In this document: one piece after another, positions 6,597-14,406 of the stretch
How positions within the stretch are numbered: the first letter of the stretch is position 1
Layout: each line of letters begins with the position of its first letter
Assembly: GCA_002347095.1 (NCBI GenBank)
Contig: DDWZ01000007.1
Span: forward strand, 1-20,549
DNA from: Desulfobulbaceae bacterium UBA2273
GTDB lineage: Bacteria > Desulfobacterota > Desulfobulbia > Desulfobulbales > Desulfurivibrionaceae
Length of the DNA stretch: 20,549 nucleotides
Direction: 5' to 3'
Notes under the pieces: generated by a model
What the model saw: the letters and a program-made list of their open reading frames with translations, nothing else
Databases searched by the model: none
Told to the model about the DNA's origin: nothing
Translations under genes and position numbers: made by a program

Positions 6597-8735
6597 TCAC
6601 TCCTCTTCCCAGAGAACCACCCGGTTGCGCCCCTGTTTCTTGGCCCGGTACAACGCCTGATCAGCCCGCCTGATCAACCGCTCCTTGTCCGTTCCATGGT
6701 CGGGATAGACGGCAAGGCCCAGGGACAAGGTAATCCGCACCGGACCGCTTTCGTGATGGAGCACCATCTTTTCGATCTCCTGCCTGATCCGCTCGGCCAT
6801 CTGGAGGCCTCCCCGCTCGCCGGAACCCTCCAAAACAAGGACGAACTCCTCGCCGCCGTATCTTCCTGCCAGATCCACGCTGCGCGCCGCTTTGCGCAGG
6901 ATGGTGGCCACCTTCTTGAGCACCTTGTCGCCAAAGGGATGGCCATAGCTGTCGTTGATCTTCTTGAAATGGTCGATATCGCAGAGCAGCAGGCTCAAGG
7001 CCCCTGCCCGCCGCTCTTCCCTCACCAGCATCACGTCAAAGCCATGCTGAAAGGTGCGGTGATTGATCAGGCCGGTGAGCCCGTCGATGGTGGCCAGCCG
7101 GTTGATCTCCTCATGGGCCCGCCCCAGATCGACCTTGACCGCCACCTGGGCTGCGATCAGCTCCAGAATCTCCTGCCGGGGCTTGGTGAAGACCTCCGCT
7201 GCTTTCACCGCCACGGTGAGCGCTCCGGTGGCCTCCCCCTTCTCTTTTTGCAGGGGCAGGACCAGCAGCGAATTGTAGCCGGTGAGCAGATGGTCGTGGC
7301 CGAACACCTGGGTCGGCCCGTGGCACTGGGCCTTGGCCGGCAGCGGCCGGTTGATCTTGAGCACCTGGCCCACCAGCCCCTCTTCCCTGGAAAATTCACG
7401 GCCCATGAGCTGCTCAGCCCCTTCCCCCTCGGCCAGGGCCACGCAATGCCCGTTGCCGCAAACCAGGCTGATGGAGATAAAATCAGCGCCCACCAGGGTC
7501 CGCACCGCTTTGATGGTTGCGCCCAGAACCTGCTCCAGCCCCAAGGCCCCGTTCAGCTCCCGCATGGCGAGACAGACCCGCTGGATGGCGCTGCGCTCAT
7601 GGGCCATGGCCTGAAACTGCCGTGAGGTGGCCACGTCCAGGGCGAGCTTCCGGGCGGCCAGGGTCATGATGTTTTTTTCTTTCTCGGACCAGGGTTCCTG
7701 GCCGGGACGATCCACGCAGAGAATTGGGGCGATCTTCTTGTCGTCAAACCCGAGCCATTCCTCTGCGTCATCGGGCAGGCGGACCGCGAGAATCCCCCCC
7801 ACCTCGATCTGCTTCAGATAATAAGGCACCCCCAGGGAAGGCGTGGCCGGGGCCAGGCTCACCAGCTCCTCCGCCCCCATCAGCGCCCCGGTAATGCCCG
7901 CCCCGACCTCAAACGGCCCGGGGGCTATGTCTTTTCTGGTGGTGGCGATGCTGCGCAGCCGGTACTCCTTGCCTTCGGGGTCCGGCCAGAGCAGGGCCAC
8001 CGTTGACAGGGCCAGGGTCTGGCGGATGAGTTCGAGCTGCAGGTCAAAGGCGGCGGTGATGGTTGCCACCGCGGGCTGACTGCCCGCCTCGGGATCTTCG
8101 ATGAGATCGTTGTCCGGCAACACGTTGAGAATGCCGGGCGTCTCGTCAAACAGGCCAAGATCCCGGGCATACTGCCGGCTGGCGGTATCCCTTTTCGCCC
8201 GGATCAGCGCCTTGCGCATCCGCTGGCGGTAGGCCTTGCTGCTCATGAACACGCTGAGCCCCAAGCCGGCGGCGGTGTAAGCCGCCAGATTTCCGGCCAG
8301 CCCGGTTGTTTCCTGAAAATCAAAGGCCCACAGCCCTGCCTCCATGGCGATCACGGCCACAAGGGGCGCGAGCAGGGCTTGCAGGGGGAAACTGATCACC
8401 AGCCAGCCGATGAGCCCGACCGGCAACAGGATCAACTGGGGGGCAACCTGGCCGAAACCGCGAAAAAAAATCCAGACGCCAACGGTCCAGAGCAGAGGCC
8501 CGGCCGTGCCGAAGAGAGAAGAATCCGTGGGCGAATCCCCCCCTCCCTGCCGCATCTCCAGGAGGGAAAAAACCAGGACCAGACCGGCAAGAATCAGGGC
8601 CAGACCGGGGAAATCGGAGCCTGGCTCGTAGAGCCCCACGGCAACCGCGCCGCTTCCCAGCAGCCCGACCGCGAAACCAGCCCGCCGGAACACGGTGCCG
8701 GGGCTCCGGTTTGCCTGGCGCCTTCCTCGTGCCAT
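6597..8735 (-). CDS. Membrane GAF-GAF-GGDEF diguanylate cyclase
   Basis: A 712-residue protein. About six hydrophobic segments lie in the first 180 residues. Two GAF-like domains follow (roughly 220-390 and 400-545), then a C-terminal GGDEF domain. The catalytic signature is GGEEF (about 627-631), with the inhibitory I-site RSVD (RxxD) five residues before it, so the enzyme should make c-di-GMP and be product-inhibited. The linker contains the usual 'DGLTGLINHRTF', 'DIDHFKKINDSYGH' and 'RRADQALYRAKKQGRN' elements. Start: ATG 8735 follows a G-tract ribosome site. A TTG at 8756 overlaps the upstream hydrolase stop but has no good ribosome site. Overlap or close spacing with the hydrolase implies cotranscription. 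The ligands of the GAF domains and membrane part are unknown. Confidence 0.92.
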   Translation of the reverse strand: MARGRRQANRSPGTVFRRAGFAVGLLGSGAVAVGLYEPGSDFPGLALILAGLVLVFSLLEMRQGGGDSPTDSSLFGTAGPLLWTVGVWIFFRGFGQVAPQLILLPVGLIGWLVISFPLQALLAPLVAVIAMEAGLWAFDFQETTGLAGNLAAYTAAGLGLSVFMSSKAYRQRMRKALIRAKRDTASRQYARDLGLFDETPGILNVLPDNDLIEDPEAGSQPAVATITAAFDLQLELIRQTLALSTVALLWPDPEGKEYRLRSIATTRKDIAPGPFEVGAGITGALMGAEELVSLAPATPSLGVPYYLKQIEVGGILAVRLPDDAEEWLGFDDKKIAPILCVDRPGQEPWSEKEKNIMTLAARKLALDVATSRQFQAMAHERSAIQRVCLAMRELNGALGLEQVLGATIKAVRTLVGADFISISLVCGNGHCVALAEGEGAEQLMGREFSREEGLVGQVLKINRPLPAKAQCHGPTQVFGHDHLLTGYNSLLVLPLQKEKGEATGALTVAVKAAEVFTKPRQEILELIAAQVAVKVDLGRAHEEINRLATIDGLTGLINHRTFQHGFDVMLVREERRAGALSLLLCDIDHFKKINDSYGHPFGDKVLKKVATILRKAARSVDLAGRYGGEEFVLVLEGSGERGGLQMAERIRQEIEKMVLHHESGPVRITLSLGLAVYPDHGTDKERLIRRADQALYRAKKQGRNRVVLWEEE

Positions 8736-8752
8736 GCCCCCCCCCGGGTTTC

Positions 8753-9577
8753 TCAACCGCGAATCCCGGAGCGCCGCGGCCCGTGGGATTTGCCGACTCT
8801 TTTGATGAATTGCTTGATTGCCTGAAAATAGAGCTTCCCGGTCCGCTCCAGAATATTGTTGTGATCGGCGCCGGGAATCATCTGGAACTCCTTGCTCCGC
8901 GCCCCGCAGAGACTCTGCAGCTCCTCGGCCTCGGAGAGGGGGATGATCTGGTCGTGCTGGGCATGGAGAATATAGGTGGGCTTTTGCACCCGGGCGATTT
9001 TTTGCAGATTGCCGAAGCCGTCCTCCTCAGTAATGCCCAAACCCTGCGGATCAAGACCGATGGTGCGCAAAAGGGGCAGGGTCCGGGCAATGCCGCTTTC
9101 GACAATGAGCCCGGCCACCGCCTCTTCCGAGGAGGCCAGTTCGATGGCCGAAACGCTGCCCAAGGAGCGGCCCATCACCACCAGATGGCCGGTGCGCCCC
9201 TGGCCGGCCAGCCAGGCCAGCACCCAGTGCAAGGCGCGATGCGCGTCTTCAATCATGGCGCCCACGCCGGGAGTACCGGTGCTCCGCCCGTAGCCACGGT
9301 AGTCAACGGCCAGGAAATTAATACCCTGTTCATTATACCGGGGGCCGACATCGTCATAATCGGAAACCACCTCGCCATTGCCGTGGAAAAAGAGGAGGTT
9401 GACCGCAGCCGGGTCATCGGTCAGAAAAAACCGCGCCCCGAGCTTTTCCCCTGCTTCCACCCCTATCTCGTGATCCTGGGCGGTGGCCGGCGGGGGTGTC
9501 GTTTCCTGCCTGGCATAAAACAACGCCGCGAGAACCTCGGGGCGATCAAGTTTTTCGTATGTTCGTTTCTGCTCCAT
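8753..9577 (-). CDS. Alpha/beta hydrolase (serine hydrolase)
   Basis: A 274-residue protein. The catalytic triad is visible: nucleophile S138 in 'GRSLG' (GxSxG), acid D209 in 'LHAQHDQIIP', and H239 in 'GADHNN'. The oxyanion-hole element 'FFHGNGE' (63-69) and 'DYRGYGRSTGTP' (92-103) are typical of the BEM46/YfhR-type peptidase S9-like hydrolases. There is no signal peptide or membrane helix. Start ATG 9577 with GGGGAG 4 nt upstream. It is the first gene of an operon whose second gene is the diguanylate cyclase. A 215-nt divergent intergenic region separates it from the nitroreductase. Substrate unknown. Confidence 0.9.
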   Translation of the reverse strand: MEQKRTYEKLDRPEVLAALFYARQETTPPPATAQDHEIGVEAGEKLGARFFLTDDPAAVNLLFFHGNGEVVSDYDDVGPRYNEQGINFLAVDYRGYGRSTGTPGVGAMIEDAHRALHWVLAWLAGQGRTGHLVVMGRSLGSVSAIELASSEEAVAGLIVESGIARTLPLLRTIGLDPQGLGITEEDGFGNLQKIARVQKPTYILHAQHDQIIPLSEAEELQSLCGARSKEFQMIPGADHNNILERTGKLYFQAIKQFIKRVGKSHGPRRSGIRG

Positions 9578-9791
9578 CTTCTCCCCTTTGCCTGCGTACC
9601 ATCAGGTGCCGGCCTCCCGTGAGCGCCCCACCGGCTACCTCTTCAACTATACCCATTCAGAATGGCAATATCTACCCAATTTTCTTGACTTTTTCTTTTC
9701 TCTCCCCCCAGCCCTCCCGGGCAGGAAAACAGTTTGCGCATCCTCGGCAGGATGTTTATGGTAAGGGAAATTCTTTGCAGGAGAGAACCAC

Positions 9792-10592
9792 ATGGCCATG
9801 CTTACCATCGACCGTAACAAATGTAAAAAAGACGGGATCTGCGTGGCGGAATGCCCGTTCAACCTTATTTCGCTCACCGGCGAGGAAGGCTTTCCGGATA
9901 TTCGCCCGGCCGCCGCCCGCCTCTGCATCCAGTGCGGGCACTGCGTGGCGGTTTGCCCCCATGACGCCTTAAGCCTCGCGGGCATGAACCGGGAAGACTT
10001 CCAGCCCATCGGCTACGGCTCCCCTCCCACCCTTAAAAAAGTCGGGCAACTGCTCACCGGACGGCGCTCGATCCGCACCTACGAGCAGCAGTCCATTCCC
10101 CGGCCGCATATCGAACAGCTCCTCGACCTGTGCCGCTGGGCCCCGTCCGCCAAGAACAAGCAGCCGGTGCATTGGCTGGTGGTGGAAAATCCCGAGGAGG
10201 TGCAACATCTGGCCGGACTGGTCGTGGACTGGCTGCGCACCACCGCAAACTATCCCGGCATCGTCACCGCCTGGGATCAGGACAAGGACATGGTCCTGCA
10301 CGGCGCCCCCCATCTGCTGGTGGCCCACGCCCATACGGACAGCCTCAAGCCGGAGATCGACTGCACCATCGCCCTGACCTATTTTGATCTGGCCGCGGCC
10401 AGTTGCGATATCGGCACCTGCTGGGCCGGCATCCTGATGAGCGCGGCGATTGCCGGGCATCAACCCCTGCTCGACGCCCTGGCCCTGCCCGAGGGACACC
10501 GTCCCTACGGGGCCATGATCTTCGGCTATCCGAGATTTCCCTATTTCAAGATCCCGCCCAGAAAAGAAGCACGGGTCATCTGGCGCTCGTAA
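9792..10592 (+). CDS. Ferredoxin-nitroreductase fusion protein
   Basis: A 266-residue protein. Residues 1-62 form a two-cluster ferredoxin domain. The second motif is a standard CxxCxxCxxxCP (C45, C48, C51, C55). The first is CxxDxxCxxxCP (C11, D14, C17, C21), with Asp in place of the second Cys, as in Asp-ligated ferredoxins such as that of Pyrococcus furiosus. Residues 80-266 are an FMN nitroreductase domain ('RRSIRTYEQQ', 'CRWAPSAKNKQPVHWLVV', 'YGAMIFGYPRFPYFKIPPRK'). The fusion suggests that ferredoxin-type electrons feed the flavin; the substrate is unknown. Start ATG at 9792, with AGGAGAG upstream; a second ATG two codons on is less well spaced. A small gene follows after 26 nt, probably in the same operon. 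Confidence 0.92.
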   Translation: MAMLTIDRNKCKKDGICVAECPFNLISLTGEEGFPDIRPAAARLCIQCGHCVAVCPHDALSLAGMNREDFQPIGYGSPPTLKKVGQLLTGRRSIRTYEQQSIPRPHIEQLLDLCRWAPSAKNKQPVHWLVVENPEEVQHLAGLVVDWLRTTANYPGIVTAWDQDKDMVLHGAPHLLVAHAHTDSLKPEIDCTIALTYFDLAAASCDIGTCWAGILMSAAIAGHQPLLDALALPEGHRPYGAMIFGYPRFPYFKIPPRKEARVIWRS

Positions 10593-10618
10593 TCCACCCG
10601 CACACCACAAGGACACGC

Positions 10619-10789
10619 ATGGACAGCACCGCCGAGAAAAAAAAGCCCAACCCGGAGCGGGTAGCCATACTCCGTTCCCTGCCCCTGGAGATCAAAAGCC
10701 GGATCACCGGGGAAGAGGCCCAGGCCTTCATGTACGATGAGGACCTGCCGGATAGCCTTCTGGAAAAGCTGAAGGATTATCTGGAGTAA
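10619..10789 (+). CDS. Small 56-residue protein of unknown function
   Basis: ATG at 10619 with AAGGA upstream, stop TAA at 10787-10789. The protein is highly charged, with a Lys-rich N-terminus and an acidic helical C-terminus ('DSLLEKLKDYLE'). It has no cysteine, signal or membrane segment. I do not recognise a named family. Similar small acidic-tailed proteins are common in Deltaproteobacteria, but I cannot cite a function. It begins 26 nt after the ferredoxin-nitroreductase and is likely cotranscribed. A good ribosome site and plausible composition support it as real. Confidence 0.65.
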   Translation: MDSTAEKKKPNPERVAILRSLPLEIKSRITGEEAQAFMYDEDLPDSLLEKLKDYLE

Positions 10790-10800
10790 AATGTGACCGT

Positions 10801-10874
10801 ACCGTTCGCGGTGAGCTTGTCGAACCGCCGTTTTCTTGTCACGGCAGGCCTTCGACAGGCTCAGGCCGAACGGT
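10801..10874. repeat. REP-like imperfect inverted repeat
   Basis: Two 24-nt arms (10801-10824 and 10851-10874) match in inverted orientation at about 20 of 24 positions, around a 26-nt centre. The arms contain the CTTGTCGAA / TTCGACAGGCTCAG type of sequence seen as dispersed palindromes in many proteobacterial genomes. It sits between the stops of two convergent genes. Confidence 0.75.
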
Positions 10875-10906
10875 AACACTTTTAATGGAAAATCCCATAT
10901 TCAGCT

Positions 10907-10933
10907 CCGTCACCCCGGCGAAGGCCGGGGTCC
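10907..10933. repeat. REP-like short palindrome
   Basis: An 8-bp perfect stem ACCCCGGC (10912-10919) with GCCGGGGT (10924-10931) sits in a CCGTCACCCCGGCGAAGGC-type context. This is a common dispersed repeat, often mis-translated as 'SVTPAKAGVQ'. It lies 14 nt beyond the ychJ stop and may act as a 3' hairpin. Confidence 0.7.
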
Positions 10934-10947
10934 AGAGGCTCTTTACA

Positions 10948-11445
10948 TTATTTAGCCTGGCAGCATTTCTTGTACTTCTTGCCGCTCCCGCAGGGGCACG
11001 GTTCGTTGCGCCCGATCTTTTCGCTGGTCACCGGGACCCTCCCCGGATTCACCTTGCCGTCCACATACAGCCACTGCCCATCTTCGCAAACAAACTTGGC
11101 CCGCTCATGCAGCCGGTGGTCCTGGCCATGCCCGGAAAAATTGGCGATAAACTCCACCACCCCGGCCTGCTCCCCAGCACCACCTGCCTCGGTCTCCAGC
11201 ACCTCGATCCCGTGCCAATCGAAACCCGCCTCATCGGATAAATCAAGACTGGCCGGACGGGTGCTCCGGTGCCAAGAGCGCAGGATGTAGGGAACATCCT
11301 GCACGGCAAAGGCGGTGTAGCGTGAACGCATGAGCGCCTCCGCGGTCGGGGCGGACTGGCTGCCCTCCAAAAACGGCCCGCAGCATTCGGCAAACTTCAA
11401 CCCGCTGCCGCACGGGCAGGGGCGATTCTTCTCTTTCTCGGTCAT
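10948..11445 (-). CDS. ychJ: YchJ family SEC-C motif protein
   Basis: A 165-residue protein. Two SEC-C zinc-binding motifs bracket it: an N-terminal '[16 protein letters not shown]' and a C-terminal '[13 protein letters not shown]'. The central region carries the YchJ signature '[19 protein letters not shown]' and 'SWHRSTRP', with an NTF2-like middle. The length suits the YchJ/UPF0225 family. The function is not established; the zinc knuckles suggest protein or nucleic acid contact. Start ATG 11445 with AAGGAAGG upstream; extending to 11535 would add 30 unrelated residues. It is divergent from the FAD oxidoreductase, sharing a 110-nt AT-rich promoter region. Confidence 0.93.
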   Translation of the reverse strand: MTEKEKNRPCPCGSGLKFAECCGPFLEGSQSAPTAEALMRSRYTAFAVQDVPYILRSWHRSTRPASLDLSDEAGFDWHGIEVLETEAGGAGEQAGVVEFIANFSGHGQDHRLHERAKFVCEDGQWLYVDGKVNPGRVPVTSEKIGRNEPCPCGSGKKYKKCCQAK

Positions 11446-11555
11446 TCCTATACCTTCCTTTTTATATATTTGCGGGAATACTTGTACATCCCCAACGGAC
11501 TGTGCCACAATATATCTATTCTCCCCTCCCTTCAACCTCCTTCTGAGGTCCCGCC

Positions 11556-12734
11556 ATGAAAACGAACACCTATCTGATCATCGGCAACGGCGTAGCCGGA
11601 ACAACCGCGGCGGAAACGATCCGCAAGCAGGACCCCGCAGGCAGCATCACCATCCTCAGCGAAGAGGACATCCCTTTTTACTACCGGATCCGGCTCAACG
11701 ATTTCATTGCCGGGGAGGTGAGCGAAGACAAACTCATCGCCAAGAAAAAGGCCTGGTACCAGGAGCAGCGCATTGAGCTGCGGCTCAATACTCGAATCGC
11801 CCGGCTCGATGCGACGGCACAACGGCTGACCACCGACAGCGGCAAAAAACTATCCTTCAACCGTCTGCTCCTCGCCACGGGCAGCCATTCCTTCCTGCCG
11901 CCCATCGAGGGCATCGACCAACAGGGGGTATTCGCCCTCCGCCACATCAAGGACGCCCGGGCCATCCTGGCCCAAGCCGGAAAAAGCGAGGAGGTGATCC
12001 TCATCGGCGGCGGTCTGCTCGGGTTGGAAGCGGGCAATGCCCTGCGCAGGCTGGGCAAGAAGGTCACGGTGGTGGAATTTTTCCCGCGCCTGCTGCCCCG
12101 GCAACTGGACAGCAAGGGGGCAAAACGGCTCCAGAAGCTCATGGAGAAGATGGGCTTTGCCTTCCGCCTCTCGGCCATGACCAAGACCATCACCCACAGC
12201 ACAGGGAAGGTTGACGGCATTGTCCTTGAAGGCGGCGACACCCTGCCCGGCCAGATGGTCATCGTCTCCGCCGGGGTCCGGCCCAATCTGGAGTTGGCCC
12301 AAAGTGGAGGTCTTGGTTGTGACAAGGGGGTCACGGTAAACGACCGGCTGGAGACCAGCGCCAACGGTATTTATGCGGCAGGCGATGTGGCCGAGCACCG
12401 GGGGGTGGTCTCCGGCATCTGGCCCGCGGCCATGCAGCAGGGCAAGGTGGCCGGCGCCAACATGGCGGGCGGCGAAGCCGTATACCAGGGCACCACCATG
12501 AGCAACATCCTTAAGGTGGCAGGCATCGACGTGGCCGCCGCAGGCAACATCGACGCGGAAGGCCGCCATGAAGCGCAGGTGGTAAGCTCAGGCAGCATTT
12601 ACAAAAAATTGGTCATCGAAAATAACCGGATCATCGGCTGCGTCATGGTGGGGGATACCGCAAATTTCAACACCATTACCCGTTACATCACGGAGCAGCG
12701 AGATATCACCACGCTCAAGAATAGCCTGCTGTGA
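11556..12734 (+). CDS. FAD/NAD(P)-dependent pyridine nucleotide oxidoreductase (NirB N-terminal / rubredoxin reductase type)
   Basis: A 392-residue protein. The N-terminal FAD-binding Rossmann motif is '[13 protein letters not shown]' (8-20). A central NAD(P)-binding Rossmann motif '[13 protein letters not shown]' lies near residue 150. The second FAD motif '[10 protein letters not shown]' lies near 270. There is no CxxxxC redox disulfide, so it is not a disulfide reductase. The '[13 protein letters not shown]' segment after strand 2 is typical of the group that includes NADH:rubredoxin reductase, NADH oxidase and the N-terminal half of NirB. The electron acceptor is unknown. Start ATG 11556 with GAGG upstream. 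No partner rubredoxin gene is adjacent. Soluble, cytoplasmic. Confidence 0.9.
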   Translation: MKTNTYLIIGNGVAGTTAAETIRKQDPAGSITILSEEDIPFYYRIRLNDFIAGEVSEDKLIAKKKAWYQEQRIELRLNTRIARLDATAQRLTTDSGKKLSFNRLLLATGSHSFLPPIEGIDQQGVFALRHIKDARAILAQAGKSEEVILIGGGLLGLEAGNALRRLGKKVTVVEFFPRLLPRQLDSKGAKRLQKLMEKMGFAFRLSAMTKTITHSTGKVDGIVLEGGDTLPGQMVIVSAGVRPNLELAQSGGLGCDKGVTVNDRLETSANGIYAAGDVAEHRGVVSGIWPAAMQQGKVAGANMAGGEAVYQGTTMSNILKVAGIDVAAAGNIDAEGRHEAQVVSSGSIYKKLVIENNRIIGCVMVGDTANFNTITRYITEQRDITTLKNSLL

Positions 12735-12751
12735 CCTCCGCATACTATCCA

Positions 12752-12780
12752 TTGACGATAATATCCCTACTGGATATTAT
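12752..12780 (+). promoter_or_regulatory. higBA promoter with embedded operator palindrome
   Basis: A strong sigma-70 promoter: TTGACG (12752-12757), 17-nt spacer, TATTAT (12775-12780). A perfect 9-bp inverted repeat ATAATATCC-CTACT-GGATATTAT fills the spacer and the -10 (12758-12780). This is the expected position for autorepression by HigA or the HigBA complex. The -10 ends 6 nt before the toxin ATG at 12787. Confidence 0.85.
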
Positions 12781-12786
12781 AGAACC

Positions 12787-13068
12787 ATGATCAAGACTTT
12801 CAAGTGCAAGGAAACCGAGAAGCTTTTTCACGGACGCTTTTCCGCCAAGCTACCCCAGGCCATCCAACGCCCGGCGGTTATCAAGCTGAAAATGCTGCAT
12901 GCTGCCAGCGTTCTCGATACCTTGCGCATCCCGCCCTCCAACCATCTGGAAGTTTTGCATCATGACCGGGAAGGCCAGCACAGTATCAGAATCAACAAAC
13001 AATGGCGCCTCTGCTTCGTTTGGCAGGGCAATGACGCCTTTGATGTTGAAATCGTTGATTATCATTAA
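12787..13068 (+). CDS. higB: HigB toxin, RelE-fold mRNA interferase
   Basis: A 93-residue protein with the HigB pattern: 'MIKTFKCKETEKLFHG' N-terminus, a middle 'RPAVIKLKMLHAA', 'LEVLHHDREGQHSIRINKQWRLCFVW', and an ending 'DVEIVDYH'. RelE-superfamily HigB proteins cut mRNA on translating ribosomes; the basic residues and terminal His match the family. The toxin gene precedes the antitoxin gene, the order typical of higBA and opposite to most type II systems. No ribosome site is seen before the ATG: the -10 box ends 6 nt upstream, so the mRNA is predicted to be leaderless. The module is chromosomal, directly after an oxidoreductase gene. Confidence 0.95.
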   Translation: MIKTFKCKETEKLFHGRFSAKLPQAIQRPAVIKLKMLHAASVLDTLRIPPSNHLEVLHHDREGQHSIRINKQWRLCFVWQGNDAFDVEIVDYH

Positions 13069-13080
13069 AGAGGTGACAAC

Positions 13081-13386
13081 ATGACCAAACGAGACTTTTC
13101 TCCCGTCCACCCCGGCGAGATACTGGTAACCGAGTTCCTGGAACCGATGGGTATCACCCAGTATCGCCTGGCCAAGGATATTGGCGTAACCGCCCGCCGG
13201 ATCAATGAGATTGTGCATGGCAGGCGCTCCATAACCGCCGACACGGCGCTCCGCCTTGGCCGCTTCTTTGGCATGGAGGCCCAGTTCTGGCTTAACCTGC
13301 AGACCCATTATGATATGGAAGTAGCCCAGGAAGCACTGGCGGACCGGCTGGATACAGAGGTTCACCCATTTTCGCACGCGGCATAG
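13081..13386 (+). CDS. higA: HigA antitoxin, XRE-family DNA-binding protein
   Basis: A 101-residue protein. It has the HigA signature 'HPGEILVTEFLEPMGITQYRLAKDIGV' followed by a helix-turn-helix ('RRINEIVHGRRSITADTALRLGRFFG') and 'FWLNLQTHYDMEVA'. It should neutralise HigB and bind the palindrome at 12758-12780. It begins 12 nt after the toxin stop, with a good ribosome site (AAAGAGGTG), in contrast to the toxin gene. This suggests that antitoxin translation is more efficient than toxin translation. Confidence 0.96.
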   Translation: MTKRDFSPVHPGEILVTEFLEPMGITQYRLAKDIGVTARRINEIVHGRRSITADTALRLGRFFGMEAQFWLNLQTHYDMEVAQEALADRLDTEVHPFSHAA

Positions 13387-13477
13387 TGACTGGAGAAACT
13401 GGGAAGTGTCCAGAATGGCACCGGCCGCTTGGCATGCCGCTTGTTCGTCACCTGAACGGCGACACCTGGGAAATACG

Positions 13478-13684
13478 ACGGTAGGTCGGGTAGAGCACAG
13501 CGAAACCCGACATGATAGTGCCTTGCGCAAAAGGCACATCATGCAATACCGGCAGTCGAGGGCACAAGGAACGGCTTTTTTCTTTATCGTCGTGACTCAC
13601 GAGCAGCGAAGACCAAGGTGACCAGGGAATCCTTTGGGGACAAGGACGATGTCGGGTTTCGCTGTGCTCTACCCGACCTACCGT
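13478..13684. mobile_element. MITE-like element with 36-bp perfect terminal inverted repeats
   Basis: The 36-nt arm at 13478-13513 (beginning ACGGTAGGTCGGGTAGAGCA) is repeated exactly in inverted form at 13649-13684, with 135 nt between and no transposase. Short frames inside give the 'VGRVEHSETRH' type of translation often seen when such GTAGGTCGGGT repeats are annotated as genes. This fits a non-autonomous palindromic element mobilised in trans. Its right end runs straight into a 39-bp direct repeat (13683-13721). Outside it, GGGAAGTGTCC (13401-13411) and GGACACTCCCC (13742-13752) form a further, weaker inverted pair (10 of 11). The 384-nt gap between higA and the next toxin gene holds nothing else recognisable. 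Confidence 0.8.
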
Positions 13685-13730
13685 TACCGCCCTGCCGACT
13701 GTTCGCTGCAGTCTCTTACGGGCCCCATCT
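13683..13730. repeat. Detached direct-repeat copy of the 3' end of the membrane ferredoxin gene
   Basis: This segment matches 14426-14475: 39 nt with a single mismatch (T13707 versus C14450), then a 2-nt gap (AT), then nine more identical bases. The second copy spans the last codons, stop and 33 nt downstream of the NapH-like gene. The two copies flank the phd/relE-like toxin-antitoxin module. Confidence 0.9.
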
Positions 13731-13770
13731 TGATAAACTAGGGACACTCCCCCTATTTTAAGGATGCCTC

Positions 13771-14046
13771 CTACCGATACACCGCATCATGGCTGCCCAC
13801 ATCAAGCAGGATGATTTCCTTTTCCGAAATCAGGAGGGTCAGGGTTAGGCGGTAGCTGGAGGTGATGCTGATTGCCTGCACACCCTGTAGCTTGCCGCCA
13901 AGGTGGTGGTACCGCAGATGCGGTTGAAAGGGATCGCGCTCCAGATCCCCAAGAATCGTTGCGAACTTTTCCCGCAATTCCGGGTGGTGTTTGAAAAATT
14001 TGCCGGCCGCGCGGGTGAAGCCGGAGGTCCAGACGAGGGTGTACAT
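13771..14046 (-). CDS. RelE/YafQ-like toxin (mRNA interferase)
   Basis: A 91-residue protein: 'MYTLVWTSGFTRAAGKFFKHHPELREKF' then 'LERDPFQPHLRYHHLGGKLQGVQAISITSSYRL' and 'ILLDVGSHDAVYR'. This is the RelE/ParE-fold toxin layout: a basic helix, then the 'DP-----H-L-GKL-G--A' strand with catalytic-type basic residues, and a terminal 'GSHD-VY' strand with His and Tyr. Such toxins cleave ribosome-bound mRNA. It starts 2 nt after the antitoxin stop, so translation is coupled. The intact ORF and full length suggest it is functional. Confidence 0.92.
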   Translation of the reverse strand: MYTLVWTSGFTRAAGKFFKHHPELREKFATILGDLERDPFQPHLRYHHLGGKLQGVQAISITSSYRLTLTLLISEKEIILLDVGSHDAVYR

Positions 14047-14048
14047 CC

Positions 14049-14312
14049 TCAGCCTTCCATGCCCAGCTCTTTCAGCAACTCCGCAGCGGTGCCCCGTTGC
14101 ACCCGCCCGGCACGCAGGTCTTCCAGCGAGGCCAACACTCGCGCCGTATACGCCTCATCCTCCGCCTCCAGCAACGCCTGATAACGATCCTCGGAAAGCA
14201 CCACGTATTGCGGCTGATTATTGCGGATCACATGGAGATCGCCTTTGGCAATGCAATCATCCACTGCCGCAATGCCGCGGCGCTTGATCTCTTGAGCGGG
14301 TATGGTGTTCAT
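14049..14312 (-). CDS. Phd/YefM-like antitoxin
   Basis: An 87-residue protein. The N-terminal half 'MNTIPAQEIKRRGIAAVDDCIAKGDLHVIRNNQPQYVVLSEDRYQALLE' has the Phd/YefM/StbD layout: a short strand, a helix, then the 'VI-NN-P-YVVLS---Y--L' segment that dimerises and binds DNA. The C-terminal part is acidic and helical and would mask the toxin. Start ATG 14312 with AAAAGGAG upstream. It precedes the toxin, the usual type II order. A promoter and palindromic operator lie immediately upstream. Confidence 0.92.
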   Translation of the reverse strand: MNTIPAQEIKRRGIAAVDDCIAKGDLHVIRNNQPQYVVLSEDRYQALLEAEDEAYTARVLASLEDLRAGRVQRGTAAELLKELGMEG

Positions 14313-14326
14313 AGCATGGACTCCTT

Positions 14327-14375
14327 TTGATACTTATTCAAGTACCAAAATACCACATCTCGCCGGGAAAAACAA
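14327..14375 (-). promoter_or_regulatory. Promoter and operator of the phd/relE-like module
   Basis: On the minus strand TTGTTT (14375-14370), 17 nt, TATTTT (14352-14347) make a plausible sigma-70 promoter. Next to the -10, the inverted repeat TTGATACTT-ATTC-AAGTACCAA (14327-14348; 8 of 9 positions match) covers the predicted start site near 14340. This is a good autorepression site for the antitoxin. Confidence 0.6.
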
Positions 14376-14406
14376 AATCTCTTTCCGTTTTTTGATTACG
14401 AGGCCT

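Noticed and set aside
9739..9754. CATCCT-CGGC-AGGATG palindrome upstream of the nitroreductase as an operator
   Set aside because: Six-bp arms are short enough to occur by chance and no clear promoter overlaps it.
13448..13747. 99-codon minus-strand frame across the inverted-repeat element
   Set aside because: It consists mainly of the element's repeats; the 'VGRVEHSETRH' translation is a known by-product of such repeats.
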